A stretch of DNA of 42,062 nucleotides from Fimbriiglobus sp. (GTDB lineage: Bacteria > Planctomycetota > Planctomycetia > Gemmatales > Gemmataceae), in NCBI GenBank assembly GCA_025351325.1, contig JANXWE010000188.1, positions 1 to 42,062 on the forward strand, read 5' to 3'. A program made the position numbers and the translations under genes. Numbering within the stretch: the stretch's first letter is position 1; every line of letters starts with the position of its first letter. A model generated the notes under the pieces. The model was given only the letters and a program-made list of their open reading frames with translations. It had not been told where the DNA came from and made no database searches. Shown piece by piece: positions 25,702 to 34,741 of the stretch.

Positions 25702-27360
25702 ATGCGGGTCATCATCGCGCCCGAGTTTTACCAGCAGATGCTGCAAACTCCGTCACATTCGGAAGACTGCTATGTGCGGCCGGGCGAATATTTGCACCAC
25801 ATGTACATTGACGGGGTGAAGTACATCATCGCGCCGGCGGTGGTCGACGGCTTGGCCAAGGCCGAAGAGCGCGGCGACAAAGAAGCCATCAAGCACCTCC
25901 GGTTGCACAAGCTCCATTACGATAGTTTGCTGGCCGATGCCGCCCGCTACGGCAGCTTGGATGGCGTGACGCTGCTGGGTGATCCGCCCCCGAGCGACGA
26001 GGACGGCGTCCCCGGTTCGGGCAACCCATTTCTACCGCGCAATCCGACGACCTGGGAAGATTTGGGGATCGAAAGCTCGTTCCTGTTCGACAGCGTCTTG
26101 AGGATGCTGTTCACGCGCGGGCAGCTCACGGGCGGTGACTTGTCGACCGAGTTGGCCGTGCCATTCACGGTGCTCAACCCGGTACTTCAGCAAATGCGCA
26201 AGCAGATGCTCATCGACATCATCGCCCAGCGTGGCGCGAGTGGCGACGCCAGTTTCGTCTACGAAATCAAGCCACCCAAAGGGACGGCGGCTCTCCAAGA
26301 AGCGACCGACAAAACGAACTATTCCGGGCCGATGCCCGTGCCGTTTGCGGATTACGTCGAATCGGTTATGGCCCAGACGATTAAAAACTTGGTGGTGACA
26401 CGGCGGAGCATTCGCAAAGCATTTGAAGATTTGGTGATTTCCGAATCGGCATTCAACGAGATCGGCCCGGCGATCAACTCGGCGTCGTCGATTTTCTTCT
26501 TCGGTTTTCCAGGCAATGGAAAGACGAGCGTCGCGGAGCGGATCACGCGGTTGATGGGCGACTCGATCTATATCCCTTACGCCATCATCGCCAACGGCCA
26601 GATCATCAAGGTCTTCGACCCGATCATCCACATCCCCGTGAAAGAAGATGAATCGCTGCTTCTCGGCGACGCCAACGGCATGGACACACTGCTGAAAAAG
26701 GGAATCAACTTCGACAAACGCTACATCCGCATTCGCCGGCCGACGATCGTCGTGGGTGGGGAGCTCACGCTGCCGATGCTCGATTTGAAGTTCAACTCCG
26801 TCGGGAAATTTTACGAAGCGCCCCTGCAAATGAAGGCCAACGGTGGCATTTTCATGATCGACGACTTCGGTCGGCAGCAAGTGCGTGCCATGGACTTGTT
26901 GAACCGTTGGATCGTCCCGCTCGAAAAGAAATACGACTACCTTTCGACCACGACCGGCACGAAAATGGAAGTGCCGTTCGACCAGATTCTGATCTTCAGT
27001 ACGAACCTCGATCCGACCCAACTGGCCGACGAAGCGTTCTTGCGGCGGATCAAATTCAAGATCGAAATCCGCGACCCGACCGAAGAGCAGTATCGGCTGA
27101 TTTGGGAACTGGTTTGCAAGGGCCGCCGGGTGGAATATGACCCGAGCGGCATCGATTACTTGCTCGAAAAATGGTACCGTCCCGAGTCGCGGCCATTTCG
27201 AATGTGCCAGCCACGCGACATTTTGGATCAGATGCAGGCCATCGCCAAATACAACATGGAGCGCGTCAACTTCAGCCCGGACTTGATCGACGCGGCCTGC
27301 GCCACGTACTTCATCAGCAAGCAGGAGCGGAACTTCGGGGCGAAAGTGCGGCTCGATTGA
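25702..27360 (+). CDS. AAA-type ATPase of unknown function
   Basis: This 552-aa protein has a C-terminal AAA ATPase core: Walker A GFPGNGKTS near residue 270, Walker B GGIFMIDDFGRQ near 385, a polar sensor-type Asn in FSTNLDP and an arginine pair in FLRRIKFKIEI. The N-terminal 230 residues form a separate region with winged-helix-like character (FTVLNPVLQQMRKQMLIDII). Related ATPases occur in planctomycetes and myxobacteria. I cannot assign a partner; a chaperone or secretion-linked role is possible. ATG 25702 follows a weak site. The last 47 bases overlap the convergent PEP-CTERM gene. Confidence 0.8.
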   Translation: MRVIIAPEFYQQMLQTPSHSEDCYVRPGEYLHHMYIDGVKYIIAPAVVDGLAKAEERGDKEAIKHLRLHKLHYDSLLADAARYGSLDGVTLLGDPPPSDEDGVPGSGNPFLPRNPTTWEDLGIESSFLFDSVLRMLFTRGQLTGGDLSTELAVPFTVLNPVLQQMRKQMLIDIIAQRGASGDASFVYEIKPPKGTAALQEATDKTNYSGPMPVPFADYVESVMAQTIKNLVVTRRSIRKAFEDLVISESAFNEIGPAINSASSIFFFGFPGNGKTSVAERITRLMGDSIYIPYAIIANGQIIKVFDPIIHIPVKEDESLLLGDANGMDTLLKKGINFDKRYIRIRRPTIVVGGELTLPMLDLKFNSVGKFYEAPLQMKANGGIFMIDDFGRQQVRAMDLLNRWIVPLEKKYDYLSTTTGTKMEVPFDQILIFSTNLDPTQLADEAFLRRIKFKIEIRDPTEEQYRLIWELVCKGRRVEYDPSGIDYLLEKWYRPESRPFRMCQPRDILDQMQAIAKYNMERVNFSPDLIDAACATYFISKQERNFGAKVRLD

Positions 27361-27982
27361 GCCGCACGCGGCTTGCAAACGCCACGATTGGTAACCCGAG
27401 CAGTGCCAGTGCCAACGTCGTCGGTTCCGGCGTCGGCACCGCAGAAACGACCAAGCGGCTCTGCCTGGCACTGGCTTGCTGAACGCCCAATTGGTAGGTC
27501 GTGTTACCCAGGGTTTGTTCTCGAAATCCGCTTCCCGAAAGCACGGCGTAGTCTTCAGTCAAACCCCACGGGGCCGTCTTGGCTACCCGGTACCAATTCA
27601 CACCAGCAACGCCTTGGAAGGTGATCATGGCCGACTGGCCGGACTCGAGATCGGTCAGTCGAAATGCTGTGGCAAACGACATTGTATCAATGACCGATTG
27701 CGAGCCATCGACGTTTCTTGTACGTGCGATGCCTGCTGGCGGGGTTGAACGAGCTTCGCTGAGATTCCAGAGTACTCCCACTGAAACGCGGTCGTTCCGA
27801 TCGGCCAAACTCAGGGTTTGAAGAGTGGGGAATGGGAACGTCAATCGGCCCGCGAAATTGGGATTCCCAGCGACCGAAGTGGACGAGAATTCCGAAATCT
27901 GAAAGCGAATCGGCTCGGCATTCGCCACCGAGCACAAAAAAAATATTGCGGCTACTGTGAGGCATCCATTCCAGCGACTCAT
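27314..27982 (-). CDS. PEP-CTERM sorting-signal protein
   Basis: This 222-aa exported protein has a signal peptide (NGCLTVAAIFFLCSVANAEP) and a mainly beta mature part. Near the C-terminus is a PEP-CTERM tripartite signal: PTPEPTT, a hydrophobic helix (LALALLGLPIVAFA) and arginines (SRVRLNR). In this system an exosortase removes the tail and the protein goes to the envelope or matrix. The tail is followed by 12 more residues encoded in the overlap with the ATPase gene, which is unusual since the signal normally ends close to the basic cluster. No exosortase is in the window. Confidence 0.8.
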   Translation of the reverse strand: MSRWNGCLTVAAIFFLCSVANAEPIRFQISEFSSTSVAGNPNFAGRLTFPFPTLQTLSLADRNDRVSVGVLWNLSEARSTPPAGIARTRNVDGSQSVIDTMSFATAFRLTDLESGQSAMITFQGVAGVNWYRVAKTAPWGLTEDYAVLSGSGFREQTLGNTTYQLGVQQASARQSRLVVSAVPTPEPTTLALALLGLPIVAFASRVRLNRAALSPRSSAPAC

Positions 27983-28342
27983 AACCGTTGATCCCCTTAA
28001 AACTCAGTGTTGGAAGGAGATCGTCGCGGTTGTTGAAAAAAGAAACAAGCCCAACGGAAAACGCGGGCGGGGCAACCGGTTCTCGGAGTCTTGATCGGCG
28101 TCTTTTGGTCCCAACGGGACGACCGATGGTAGCCAGGGGTGGAGCGGAGCGGAACCCCTGGTCGGTGAGAGAGGAACTGTCTTCGGCCCCGTTCCGTTGG
28201 AACCGCAAGGACTCCGGAGTCAACGTGCCCGACTTTCCGATACCTGAAGATTTTGGAAACAAGCCATTTCGCTTCCCACAAACATTTTAATTTGACAGCT
28301 CCCGGATTGGAGCTTATCTACTGGGTGTACGAAAGTATTCAC
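27983..28342. other. 360-bp gene-free region with palindromic element
   Basis: No gene is supported. It contains the large palindrome 28085-28215 and a second small hairpin, AGCTCC-CGGATT-GGAGCT (28297-28314), just past the nuoM stop, which could terminate the nuo transcript although no T-tract follows. Promoter elements for the PEP-CTERM gene must lie near 28000 but are not clear. Confidence 0.4.
28085..28215. repeat. Long nested imperfect palindrome, REP-like element
   Basis: Four nested pairings share one axis. GGAGTC (28085-28090) pairs with GACTCC (28210-28215). GGTCCCAACGGGAC (28107-28120) pairs at 12 of 14 positions with 28191-28204. ACCGA (28122-28126) pairs with TCGGT (28162-28166). 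CCAGGGGT (28133-28140) pairs with ACCCCTGG (28154-28161). The core GATGGTAGCCAGGGGT resembles, from memory, an interspersed palindrome frequent between planctomycete genes. Only one copy is in this window, so repetition cannot be shown here. Confidence 0.6.
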
Positions 28343-30223
28343 TCACGGTTTCAGCTTCGACAAATTCTCGATCCACCCCGTCACGGAGGGTTCCGTCCAT
28401 TGAAACACTGCCAAGCCGGGGATGACTCCGAGAATCACGGTTAGGATCGCCAGCGGAATCAGCACGGTGGCTTCGCGGGCACTGACGTCGGGGTACTTCG
28501 CAGTCAACGGGTTGACACCGAGAAACACCCGTTGCCAGGCCCAAAGCAAATAACCTGCTGTGAGGATCGTGGCTAGCATCGACAGCGTGCCGAGGAACCA
28601 ACAGTAATTCCACGCGGCGAGCATCACTTGGAACTCGCCGACGAAGCCGCAAAGCCCGGGTAATCCCATTGAGGCGAAGAACAAGATCGCACTCAGCCCG
28701 GAGTAAACGGGCATCGGTTCTTTCAAGCCGCCGAAACGGTCGAGGTCGCGGTGATGAGCCCGGTCGTAGATCACCCCGACGACGAAAAAGAGGCCGGCAG
28801 AAGTAATGCCGTGCGACAGCATTTGGAACAGCGCCCCGTTGACACCCCACTGCCAATACTCGCTTTTCGTACCGGAACTCCAGCAGGCCAAACCGAGTAC
28901 GACGTAGCCCATGTGCGACACGGATGAATAGGCCAGCAGCCGCTTGAAGTCGGTCTGGCCCATGGCCACGAGGGCACCATAGACGATGCCGATGACGCCG
29001 ATGAGGCCAACGTACCACGACAGTTGATCGGCCGCCCACGGGCAAATTGGGAAGGCGAAGCGGAGTAAGCCGTAGCCACCGAGTTTGAGGAGCACGCCGG
29101 CGAGGATCATCGAAATCGGCGTCGGCGCTTCGACGTGAGCATCGGGCAGCCAACTGTGCAACGGCACGATCGGCACCTTCACCGCGAAGCCGAGGATAAG
29201 CAGGGCGAAGAGGATGTACTGGTGGGTCGGCGTGCAAATCGACTGCGATTTGAGGTGAGCAATGGCCGCCTCACGGTTCACGCCGGGGGCGAACAGCGGT
29301 ACGGAATTCGGGGTGTTCGCCTTCGAGTCCCGCGTCGTCAAACGGTCTTCTTGGCCACTGAGCACGAGCATCACGGCCTGCCCGACTTTCGATAATGTCT
29401 GGGCATCGAAGGTGTGAACCTCCGCTTGGGCGTTCACCTGTTCGGTATTCCAATCCTGGTGGGCTCGTTGCACTTGCCGGACTTTCGCACGTGCCGTTTC
29501 TTGGGGGACGAAGTCGCGGACGTCGACCGTGTAGAGCGAGATGATCGCGGCGAGTAAGCCGACGCTGCCGACCAAGGTGTAGATGACGAACTTGATGGCG
29601 GCGTACTTGCGACGCTGGCCGCCCCAGAGACCGATGAGGAAAAACATCGGCATCAACATGACTTCGTAGAAGACGTAAAACAGGAAGAGATCGAGGGAGA
29701 GGAAGGCTCCGAGGACGCCACTCTCCAGGATGAGAATCAGGATCAAGTAGCCACGGAGGTTGGTTTCGATCTTCCAACTGGCGATGAGTGCAAAGAACGT
29801 AACTAGTGCCGTGAGCAACACGAGGGCGAGGCTGATGCCATCGACGCCGAGGGCGTAATCGACGTCGAACTTCGACACCCAAGGCCGGCGGACAATGAGG
29901 TCGTCGCTGAGGAAAGATCGGTTGGTCGCGGTGCGCTCCAGCGCTTCATCGGCCCGGTGATCGAGCCGGGTATCGGGGTGGTACAGGCTACGGGTGTCCC
30001 GGTCGGATTGGGAATCGAGCAGGCGGTGGTAATCGACGAGCGTGCAGAGTGCGACGGCCAGAGTCCCGGCGGCTCCGAACAAGGCGAGCCAGCGCATCCC
30101 TTCGCGGAATCGGCTCGGCCAGACGAGCAGGATCAGTGCGAAAATTGCCGGAAGGAAGACGAGCAGCGTGAGCTGGAGCATGTCCAGTTCGCGTTCGGCC
30201 GGGGGGAAAAACGGTGCGAGCAT
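28343..30223 (-). CDS. nuoM: NADH-quinone oxidoreductase subunit M, with long inserts
   Basis: This antiporter-like membrane subunit of complex I is 626 aa, against about 510 usually. Conserved marks are LGVDGISLALVLL, the key Glu-187 in FYEVMLMPMFF, Lys-349 in FAVKVPIVPLHSWLPDAHVEAPTPIS, and later AYSSVSHMGYV. Two hydrophilic inserts explain the length: about residues 66-116 before the LGVDGIS strand, and about 238-333 between membrane helices 6 and 7, where E. coli has roughly 25 residues. The ATG at 30223 follows GGAAGG; an inner ATG at 30181 is possible. It is last in the nuoJKLM run, and no nuoN follows. Confidence 0.93.
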   Translation of the reverse strand: MLAPFFPPAERELDMLQLTLLVFLPAIFALILLVWPSRFREGMRWLALFGAAGTLAVALCTLVDYHRLLDSQSDRDTRSLYHPDTRLDHRADEALERTATNRSFLSDDLIVRRPWVSKFDVDYALGVDGISLALVLLTALVTFFALIASWKIETNLRGYLILILILESGVLGAFLSLDLFLFYVFYEVMLMPMFFLIGLWGGQRRKYAAIKFVIYTLVGSVGLLAAIISLYTVDVRDFVPQETARAKVRQVQRAHQDWNTEQVNAQAEVHTFDAQTLSKVGQAVMLVLSGQEDRLTTRDSKANTPNSVPLFAPGVNREAAIAHLKSQSICTPTHQYILFALLILGFAVKVPIVPLHSWLPDAHVEAPTPISMILAGVLLKLGGYGLLRFAFPICPWAADQLSWYVGLIGVIGIVYGALVAMGQTDFKRLLAYSSVSHMGYVVLGLACWSSGTKSEYWQWGVNGALFQMLSHGITSAGLFFVVGVIYDRAHHRDLDRFGGLKEPMPVYSGLSAILFFASMGLPGLCGFVGEFQVMLAAWNYCWFLGTLSMLATILTAGYLLWAWQRVFLGVNPLTAKYPDVSAREATVLIPLAILTVILGVIPGLAVFQWTEPSVTGWIENLSKLKP

Positions 30224-30241
30224 TCCGGGGACATCCTTCCA

Positions 30242-32377
30242 TCAACGGGCGAGAACGCTCAGCATCCCGAGCAAACCGATCAGGGTCAACACCAATACCA
30301 ACACGTACTGCCGCACTTGCCCCGTTTGGGTTCGTCGCAAAGCGTGGCCACCGCGTTGAACCAACGACGCCAAGCCACTCATGGCCCCATCGAGTGTGAA
30401 CCGACGGGGCCGCTCTGGGGAACTCCGATCCGCACTCGCGGCTTGTTCGGCCAGCTTTTGCGTCCCGCGTAAGAAGACGAAATCGTAAACGTCGTCGAAG
30501 TACCATCGTTTCGCCAACAGTCCGCGTGGTTCTTGCAATTGTGCGGCAGTCGGGGCGTGTCGTCCGTAGCGGCTCCAAGCGTATCCGGCACCGAGTACGC
30601 CGGCGAGCAGTGCCAACCCCCCCGCCACGACGTGGTATTCTTCTGCCAGAATGTGGGCATGCGAGAATGCAGGATGGTTGAGGATCGGTTCCGCTTCGTG
30701 GAGATGATGCCCGAGGTAACTCGCTTCCGCGTCCCAGAGGGGCCAGCCCCACGCCACACCGATGCTGCCCAGCGCGAGGATGATCAGAGGCCACTTCATC
30801 GACCAGGGTGACTCGCGGGCATGGTTGTAGACCGTGCGATTTCGCGGCTCACCGGCAAAGGCGAGGAACCAGAGTCGGAACATGTAGAAAGCCGTTAGCC
30901 CAGCCGTGAGCAGTGGCCCAAGGAAGAGCAGTGCGTGCAAATGGTTCGACAAACTGGCGCCCATGGCCGCTGACAGAATTTGATCCTTGGAGTACCAACC
31001 GCTGAAGAAAGGCATTCCCGAAATGGCCAGTACTCCGATGAGCATCGTGTACGCGGTGACCGGCATTTTGCGGCGCAGGCCACCCATTTGGCGGAGGTCT
31101 TGCTCCTCATGGCAACCGTGGATCACACTCCCGGCACCCAAGAATAGTAAGGCTTTGAAGAAAGCGTGGGTGAGTAGATGCAGTAGTCCTGCTGTCCAAG
31201 CACCGATGCCGAGGGCGAGCATCATCATGCCGAGTTGGCTGCAAGTGCTGAAGGCGAGGACACGTTTGATGTCGGTCATCACGAGTGCGATACTCGCTGA
31301 GACCAGCATGGTGATGAGGCCGCAGTAGGCGATGGTCAGGAAGACTTCCGGGGCGAAGAGGGGATAGCACCTTCCGGCGAGATAGACGCCGGCGGCCACC
31401 ATGGTCGCCGCGTGGATGAGTGCCGATACCGGCGTCGGCCCTTCCATGGCATCGGGGAGCCAAGTTTGGAGCGGGATCTGGGCCGACTTCCCAACGCAGC
31501 CGAGGAATAACCCCAACCCCATGAGAATCCAGAGTCCATGGGATAACTCAACTGGTTGCGAACCGCCGATTCGCCCTCCCAGCTCTTGGATATTCAATGT
31601 GCCAAACGAGGCGAAGGCGATGGCCATGGCGATGAGCAGACCGGCGTCGCCGACGCGGTTGACGAGGAACGCTTTGTTCGCCGCGGAACTGGCGCTCTTG
31701 CGTTCGTAGTAAAAGCCGATGAGGAAGAACGAGCAGACGCCGACCAGTTCCCAACCGACGAAGATTTGGAACAAGTTGTCGGCGATCAGCAAGTTCAACA
31801 TGCTGAACGCGAACAGCGACAAGTACAAGTAGAATCGGCCGAAGCGACCGCGCCGGGTGGTGTGAGCGACGTGATCGTCGACGGTGTCCTCCGTTTCCCG
31901 TTTCATGTAGCCGAGCGAGTAAATGAAAATCAGGGAGCCGATGCCGGTGACCATGGTGAACATCAACGCCGTCAGTTGGTCGATGTGGTACCCAATCTCC
32001 AAAGCGGTGGCAGGGCGGATCGTTTTGGAAGTGCCGATGCGGAGCCAATCGCCGCGTTCGCTCCATCGCGTGGCGAATTCCTGAGGAAAGTCGTGGTAGG
32101 TGTGAGCCTCTTCGTGGAATTGGAGCAGCCCCCATACGGACAATCCAAACGAACCGAGCAAAAAGAGGATGCTGAGGGTACCACCGGTCTTGAGCGGTTG
32201 ATCGCCACCGAAGAGCCAGTAAATCCGCGATGCGAAACTATCGGTGCCACTGCGGGATCGGGCCATGTTTCGAATGGTGGCCGCGAACAGCAGTAACAGC
32301 ACCGGGATGAGCGGTAGTAGAGTCGCCACGAGGTAAGCGCGGCCGGGGTGTTCGGCGAAGTCGAAAGGGTTGAACAC
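30242..32377 (-). CDS. nuoL: NADH-quinone oxidoreductase subunit L
   Basis: This 711-aa distal antiporter-like subunit of complex I has many membrane helices and a long C-terminal part. Conserved features include FVGWELVGVCSFFLIGFYYER with the functional Glu, the WLPDAMEGPTPVSALIHAATMVAAG segment with its surrounding charged residues, and FSTCSQLGMMMLALG. The GTG at 32377 lies two bases after the nuoK stop, the typical coupled arrangement; the frame continues upstream only as antisense-like low-complexity sequence. E. coli NuoL is 613 aa; the extra length is in the loop after helix 1 (AHTYHDFPQEFATRWSERGD) and near the C-terminus. Confidence 0.95.
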   Translation of the reverse strand: MFNPFDFAEHPGRAYLVATLLPLIPVLLLLFAATIRNMARSRSGTDSFASRIYWLFGGDQPLKTGGTLSILFLLGSFGLSVWGLLQFHEEAHTYHDFPQEFATRWSERGDWLRIGTSKTIRPATALEIGYHIDQLTALMFTMVTGIGSLIFIYSLGYMKRETEDTVDDHVAHTTRRGRFGRFYLYLSLFAFSMLNLLIADNLFQIFVGWELVGVCSFFLIGFYYERKSASSAANKAFLVNRVGDAGLLIAMAIAFASFGTLNIQELGGRIGGSQPVELSHGLWILMGLGLFLGCVGKSAQIPLQTWLPDAMEGPTPVSALIHAATMVAAGVYLAGRCYPLFAPEVFLTIAYCGLITMLVSASIALVMTDIKRVLAFSTCSQLGMMMLALGIGAWTAGLLHLLTHAFFKALLFLGAGSVIHGCHEEQDLRQMGGLRRKMPVTAYTMLIGVLAISGMPFFSGWYSKDQILSAAMGASLSNHLHALLFLGPLLTAGLTAFYMFRLWFLAFAGEPRNRTVYNHARESPWSMKWPLIILALGSIGVAWGWPLWDAEASYLGHHLHEAEPILNHPAFSHAHILAEEYHVVAGGLALLAGVLGAGYAWSRYGRHAPTAAQLQEPRGLLAKRWYFDDVYDFVFLRGTQKLAEQAASADRSSPERPRRFTLDGAMSGLASLVQRGGHALRRTQTGQVRQYVLVLVLTLIGLLGMLSVLAR

Positions 32378-32379
32378 GG

Positions 32380-32694
32380 TTACCCTTTCAAGTCGTTGGC
32401 GGCGTCCACGTCCACGGTGGCGTGATTGTTGTAGAAGTTCAAGAAGATCGCGAGTGCCACCGCCGCTTCCGCCGCTGCTAAAACGATGACGATGATGGCG
32501 AAGACTTGGCCTTCGATCCGTAAGCCGGGAACAAAGCGGGCAGCGGCCACGAGGTTCAAATTTGCGGCGTTGAGAACGAGTTCGACGCCCATGAGCAGAC
32601 CGATGGCGTTCCGCTTGGTGATGAAGCACGCCACGCCGCAGGCGAAGAGAAACGCCGCGAGGATCTGGAACGGCGCGAGTCCGACGTCAGCCAT
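32380..32694 (-). CDS. nuoK: NADH-quinone oxidoreductase subunit K
   Basis: This 104-aa three-helix subunit of the complex I membrane arm has the conserved GLLMGVELVLNAANLNLVAA segment, whose Glu is in the proton path, and VIVLAAAEAAVALAIFL with the second Glu. The ATG at 32694 gives standard length and overlaps nuoJ by 8 bp. The longer upstream frame is the shadow of nuoJ. Confidence 0.95.
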   Translation of the reverse strand: MADVGLAPFQILAAFLFACGVACFITKRNAIGLLMGVELVLNAANLNLVAAARFVPGLRIEGQVFAIIVIVLAAAEAAVALAIFLNFYNNHATVDVDAANDLKG

Positions 32695-33241
32695 GCGATT
32701 CCACCTTGGCGGCTGGCCGCCGTTTGGCCCGGGCCAAATAGGCCGCCGCGACGAGGACGACGAGCAAGTGAATCGACACGATCTCGAACGGCAACAGAAA
32801 CGCTGTTCCACGTTCGTCGGGAACACCCAGGAACGCTGCCCCGATTGGCCCGGCACTTGGGAGTGTGTCCACGTTCGATACTGGACTTGGTTGGGCCGCC
32901 CGCAACGAGAAGGTGACCAAAAATGCGAACAGCAAGCTGGCCACGCTTCCGCCGAGTATCCATTCGACGGGCTTGGTATGAATCCCCGCGAATGGGCCTT
33001 GGTTGGTAATCATGACGCCGAAGACCATGAGAACGAGGGTACCGCCGACATACACAATGAGCTGGGCCGCCCCGAGGAACTCCGCCCCGAGGAGAAAATA
33101 GCAGACCGCAATCCCGATGAGGGCACCGAGTAACCAGACCGCCGAACGGACGACACTGCGTGACAACACGACGCCAAGGGCGCTGAACGTCGTCGTCGCG
33201 GCGACGATGAGGAATAAAATGACCGGAAAAGACATCGCCAT
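32687..33241 (-). CDS. nuoJ: NADH-quinone oxidoreductase subunit J
   Basis: This 184-aa membrane subunit of complex I has five membrane helices and the recognisable NuoJ segment GAEFLGAAQLIVYVGGTLVLMVFGVMI, containing the flexible helix 3 with its pi-bulge. A periplasmic or cytoplasmic loop of about 35 residues (NVDTLPSAGPIGAAFLG) precedes the last helix. The ATG is 33241, or 33235 two codons later. The upstream neighbour is the divergently oriented TIGR02996 gene, so a promoter for the nuoJKLM unit should lie between 33242 and 33361; I see no clear one. Confidence 0.93.
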   Translation of the reverse strand: MAMSFPVILFLIVAATTTFSALGVVLSRSVVRSAVWLLGALIGIAVCYFLLGAEFLGAAQLIVYVGGTLVLMVFGVMITNQGPFAGIHTKPVEWILGGSVASLLFAFLVTFSLRAAQPSPVSNVDTLPSAGPIGAAFLGVPDERGTAFLLPFEIVSIHLLVVLVAAAYLARAKRRPAAKVESHG

Positions 33242-33361
33242 CCGGATGGTGAACAGTGGAAACGCCGAGACACAGTTGGCAGAACAGCAACGTCTTGGTA
33301 AGGGATAATCGGTATGGGATCGGTTTGCAAGTGACCGACTCTCGGTTGCCGAAAATTAGAC

Positions 33362-34732
33362 TTGCAGTTGGAAACCGTCGTGAACCGCGCTTCGCCCGAA
33401 TTGAAAGCCTTGTTGCAGCGTTGCCGGGAAGCCCCGGCCGACGACATGCCACGGCTCGTCTTGGCCGATTGGCTCGACGAGAACGGGGAATCGGATCGGG
33501 CGACGTTCGTCCGGGTGCAAATCGCCTTGAGCCATCCGACGGCCGACGCGGTGCAACAGCAGGAATGGAAAAGCTTGGAACAAAGCTTGTTGCGGGCGCA
33601 CGCGGACGAGTGGTTCGGCGATCTGCAATCGATCCTGAGCAGATTGCGGTACAGCAACGAATCGACCGGAGGCCTAAATCCGTTCGCCTGGGATGGGAGC
33701 AAAACGTTTCTCCGGGGGTTCATTCACTTCCAAATGTTCTCACAAAGTTGGCTGCTCGATCCCGATTTGCGAAACTGGTTGCGATCACCCGCCGGGGATT
33801 GGCTGGAGCAGGTCAACCTGAGCCGGTTGACTCCCGAAGCATTCGAGCAGTGCACGATTCCACCGGAGTATTCTGGCAAGATCAAGTTGAACCTCTCGGG
33901 CCAACCCGGAACGTATTGTGATCTGCAAACGTCGGCGCGGTTGAGTTCCCCCGTCGAATTTTCCGTGCAAGATTGGCAGCGATTCTTCCGATCCTCGAAT
34001 TTTCTCTCCGTCCGCTCACTCACCACGGACGGTGGACTAACGTTCCTCAATCAACTAGGTCAGGCCGATGTCCGCCGACTGGTGTCGCTCAAAATTCGGA
34101 ATTCGGAGTCGAGTGAAGCCGCGGCACGAATCCTAACGACGATCCCGTTCGAGTCGCTGTCGTCACTCGACTTCGGACCGGTCAGTGAGACCGCGTTGCG
34201 TGCCGTGGTGGCCTGCCCGTATTTGCGGAACCTCACGGAATGGAATTTGACCGGCAGCCCGATCGGCGACGCGGGCATGGTCGCCCTCTGTGAATCGTCC
34301 TTGGCCGAGTCGCTGAGCGAAGTGAGCTTTCAGAACACTGCCATTGGGGACGTGGGCATCCAAGCTCTCGTGCGGTCGCCGCTGTTTGCCAAGATGAACT
34401 CGGCCAGATTGAATTTGATGATGAACCGGATCGGCGACATAGGCGTTCAAGCACTGGCCGAAAGTGAGCAATTGTTACGTTACCGCGAGTTGGTGCTACG
34501 CGAGAACCGCTGTGGCGACGTTGGAGTTGCGGCCCTGGCCGACAGCGAGTTCGGGGCGAACCTGACGTACATCGACTTCTGGCGGAATCGCATCGCCGAC
34601 GCCGGCGCCGTGGCACTCGCCGGCGGGGAACAGTTGGGGAAGGTCGCCGACTTGTGCGTGAAAGAAAACGCGATTGGCCCCGACGGTGCCGCGGCCCTGT
34701 TCGAGCGATTCGGCGAGCGGGCCAAGGTCTGA
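33362..34732 (+). CDS. TIGR02996-domain protein with leucine-rich-type repeats
   Basis: This 456-aa protein starts with the planctomycete TIGR02996 domain (ELKALLQRCREAPADDMPRL, then VLADWLDENGESDRATFVRVQ), known mostly from large Gemmata paralogue families. The rest contains leucine-rich-type repeats of about 28 residues (GDAGMVALCESSLAES, GDVGIQALVRSPL, GDIGVQALAESEQLL, GDVGVAALADSEFG, ADAGAVALAGGEQLG), probably a solenoid for protein binding. The start taken is TTG 33362; TTG 33368 or GTG 33380 are alternatives. There is no signal peptide. It sits between the two halves of the complex I genes, on the opposite strand, and ends 9 bp from the next gene tail to tail. Confidence 0.88.
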   Translation: MQLETVVNRASPELKALLQRCREAPADDMPRLVLADWLDENGESDRATFVRVQIALSHPTADAVQQQEWKSLEQSLLRAHADEWFGDLQSILSRLRYSNESTGGLNPFAWDGSKTFLRGFIHFQMFSQSWLLDPDLRNWLRSPAGDWLEQVNLSRLTPEAFEQCTIPPEYSGKIKLNLSGQPGTYCDLQTSARLSSPVEFSVQDWQRFFRSSNFLSVRSLTTDGGLTFLNQLGQADVRRLVSLKIRNSESSEAAARILTTIPFESLSSLDFGPVSETALRAVVACPYLRNLTEWNLTGSPIGDAGMVALCESSLAESLSEVSFQNTAIGDVGIQALVRSPLFAKMNSARLNLMMNRIGDIGVQALAESEQLLRYRELVLRENRCGDVGVAALADSEFGANLTYIDFWRNRIADAGAVALAGGEQLGKVADLCVKENAIGPDGAAALFERFGERAKV

Positions 34733-34741
34733 TGGGCCGAT

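Noticed and set aside
29957-30472. 171-codon plus-strand frame over nuoM/nuoL
   Set aside because: It is antisense to the nuoM start and nuoL end and has no coding features.
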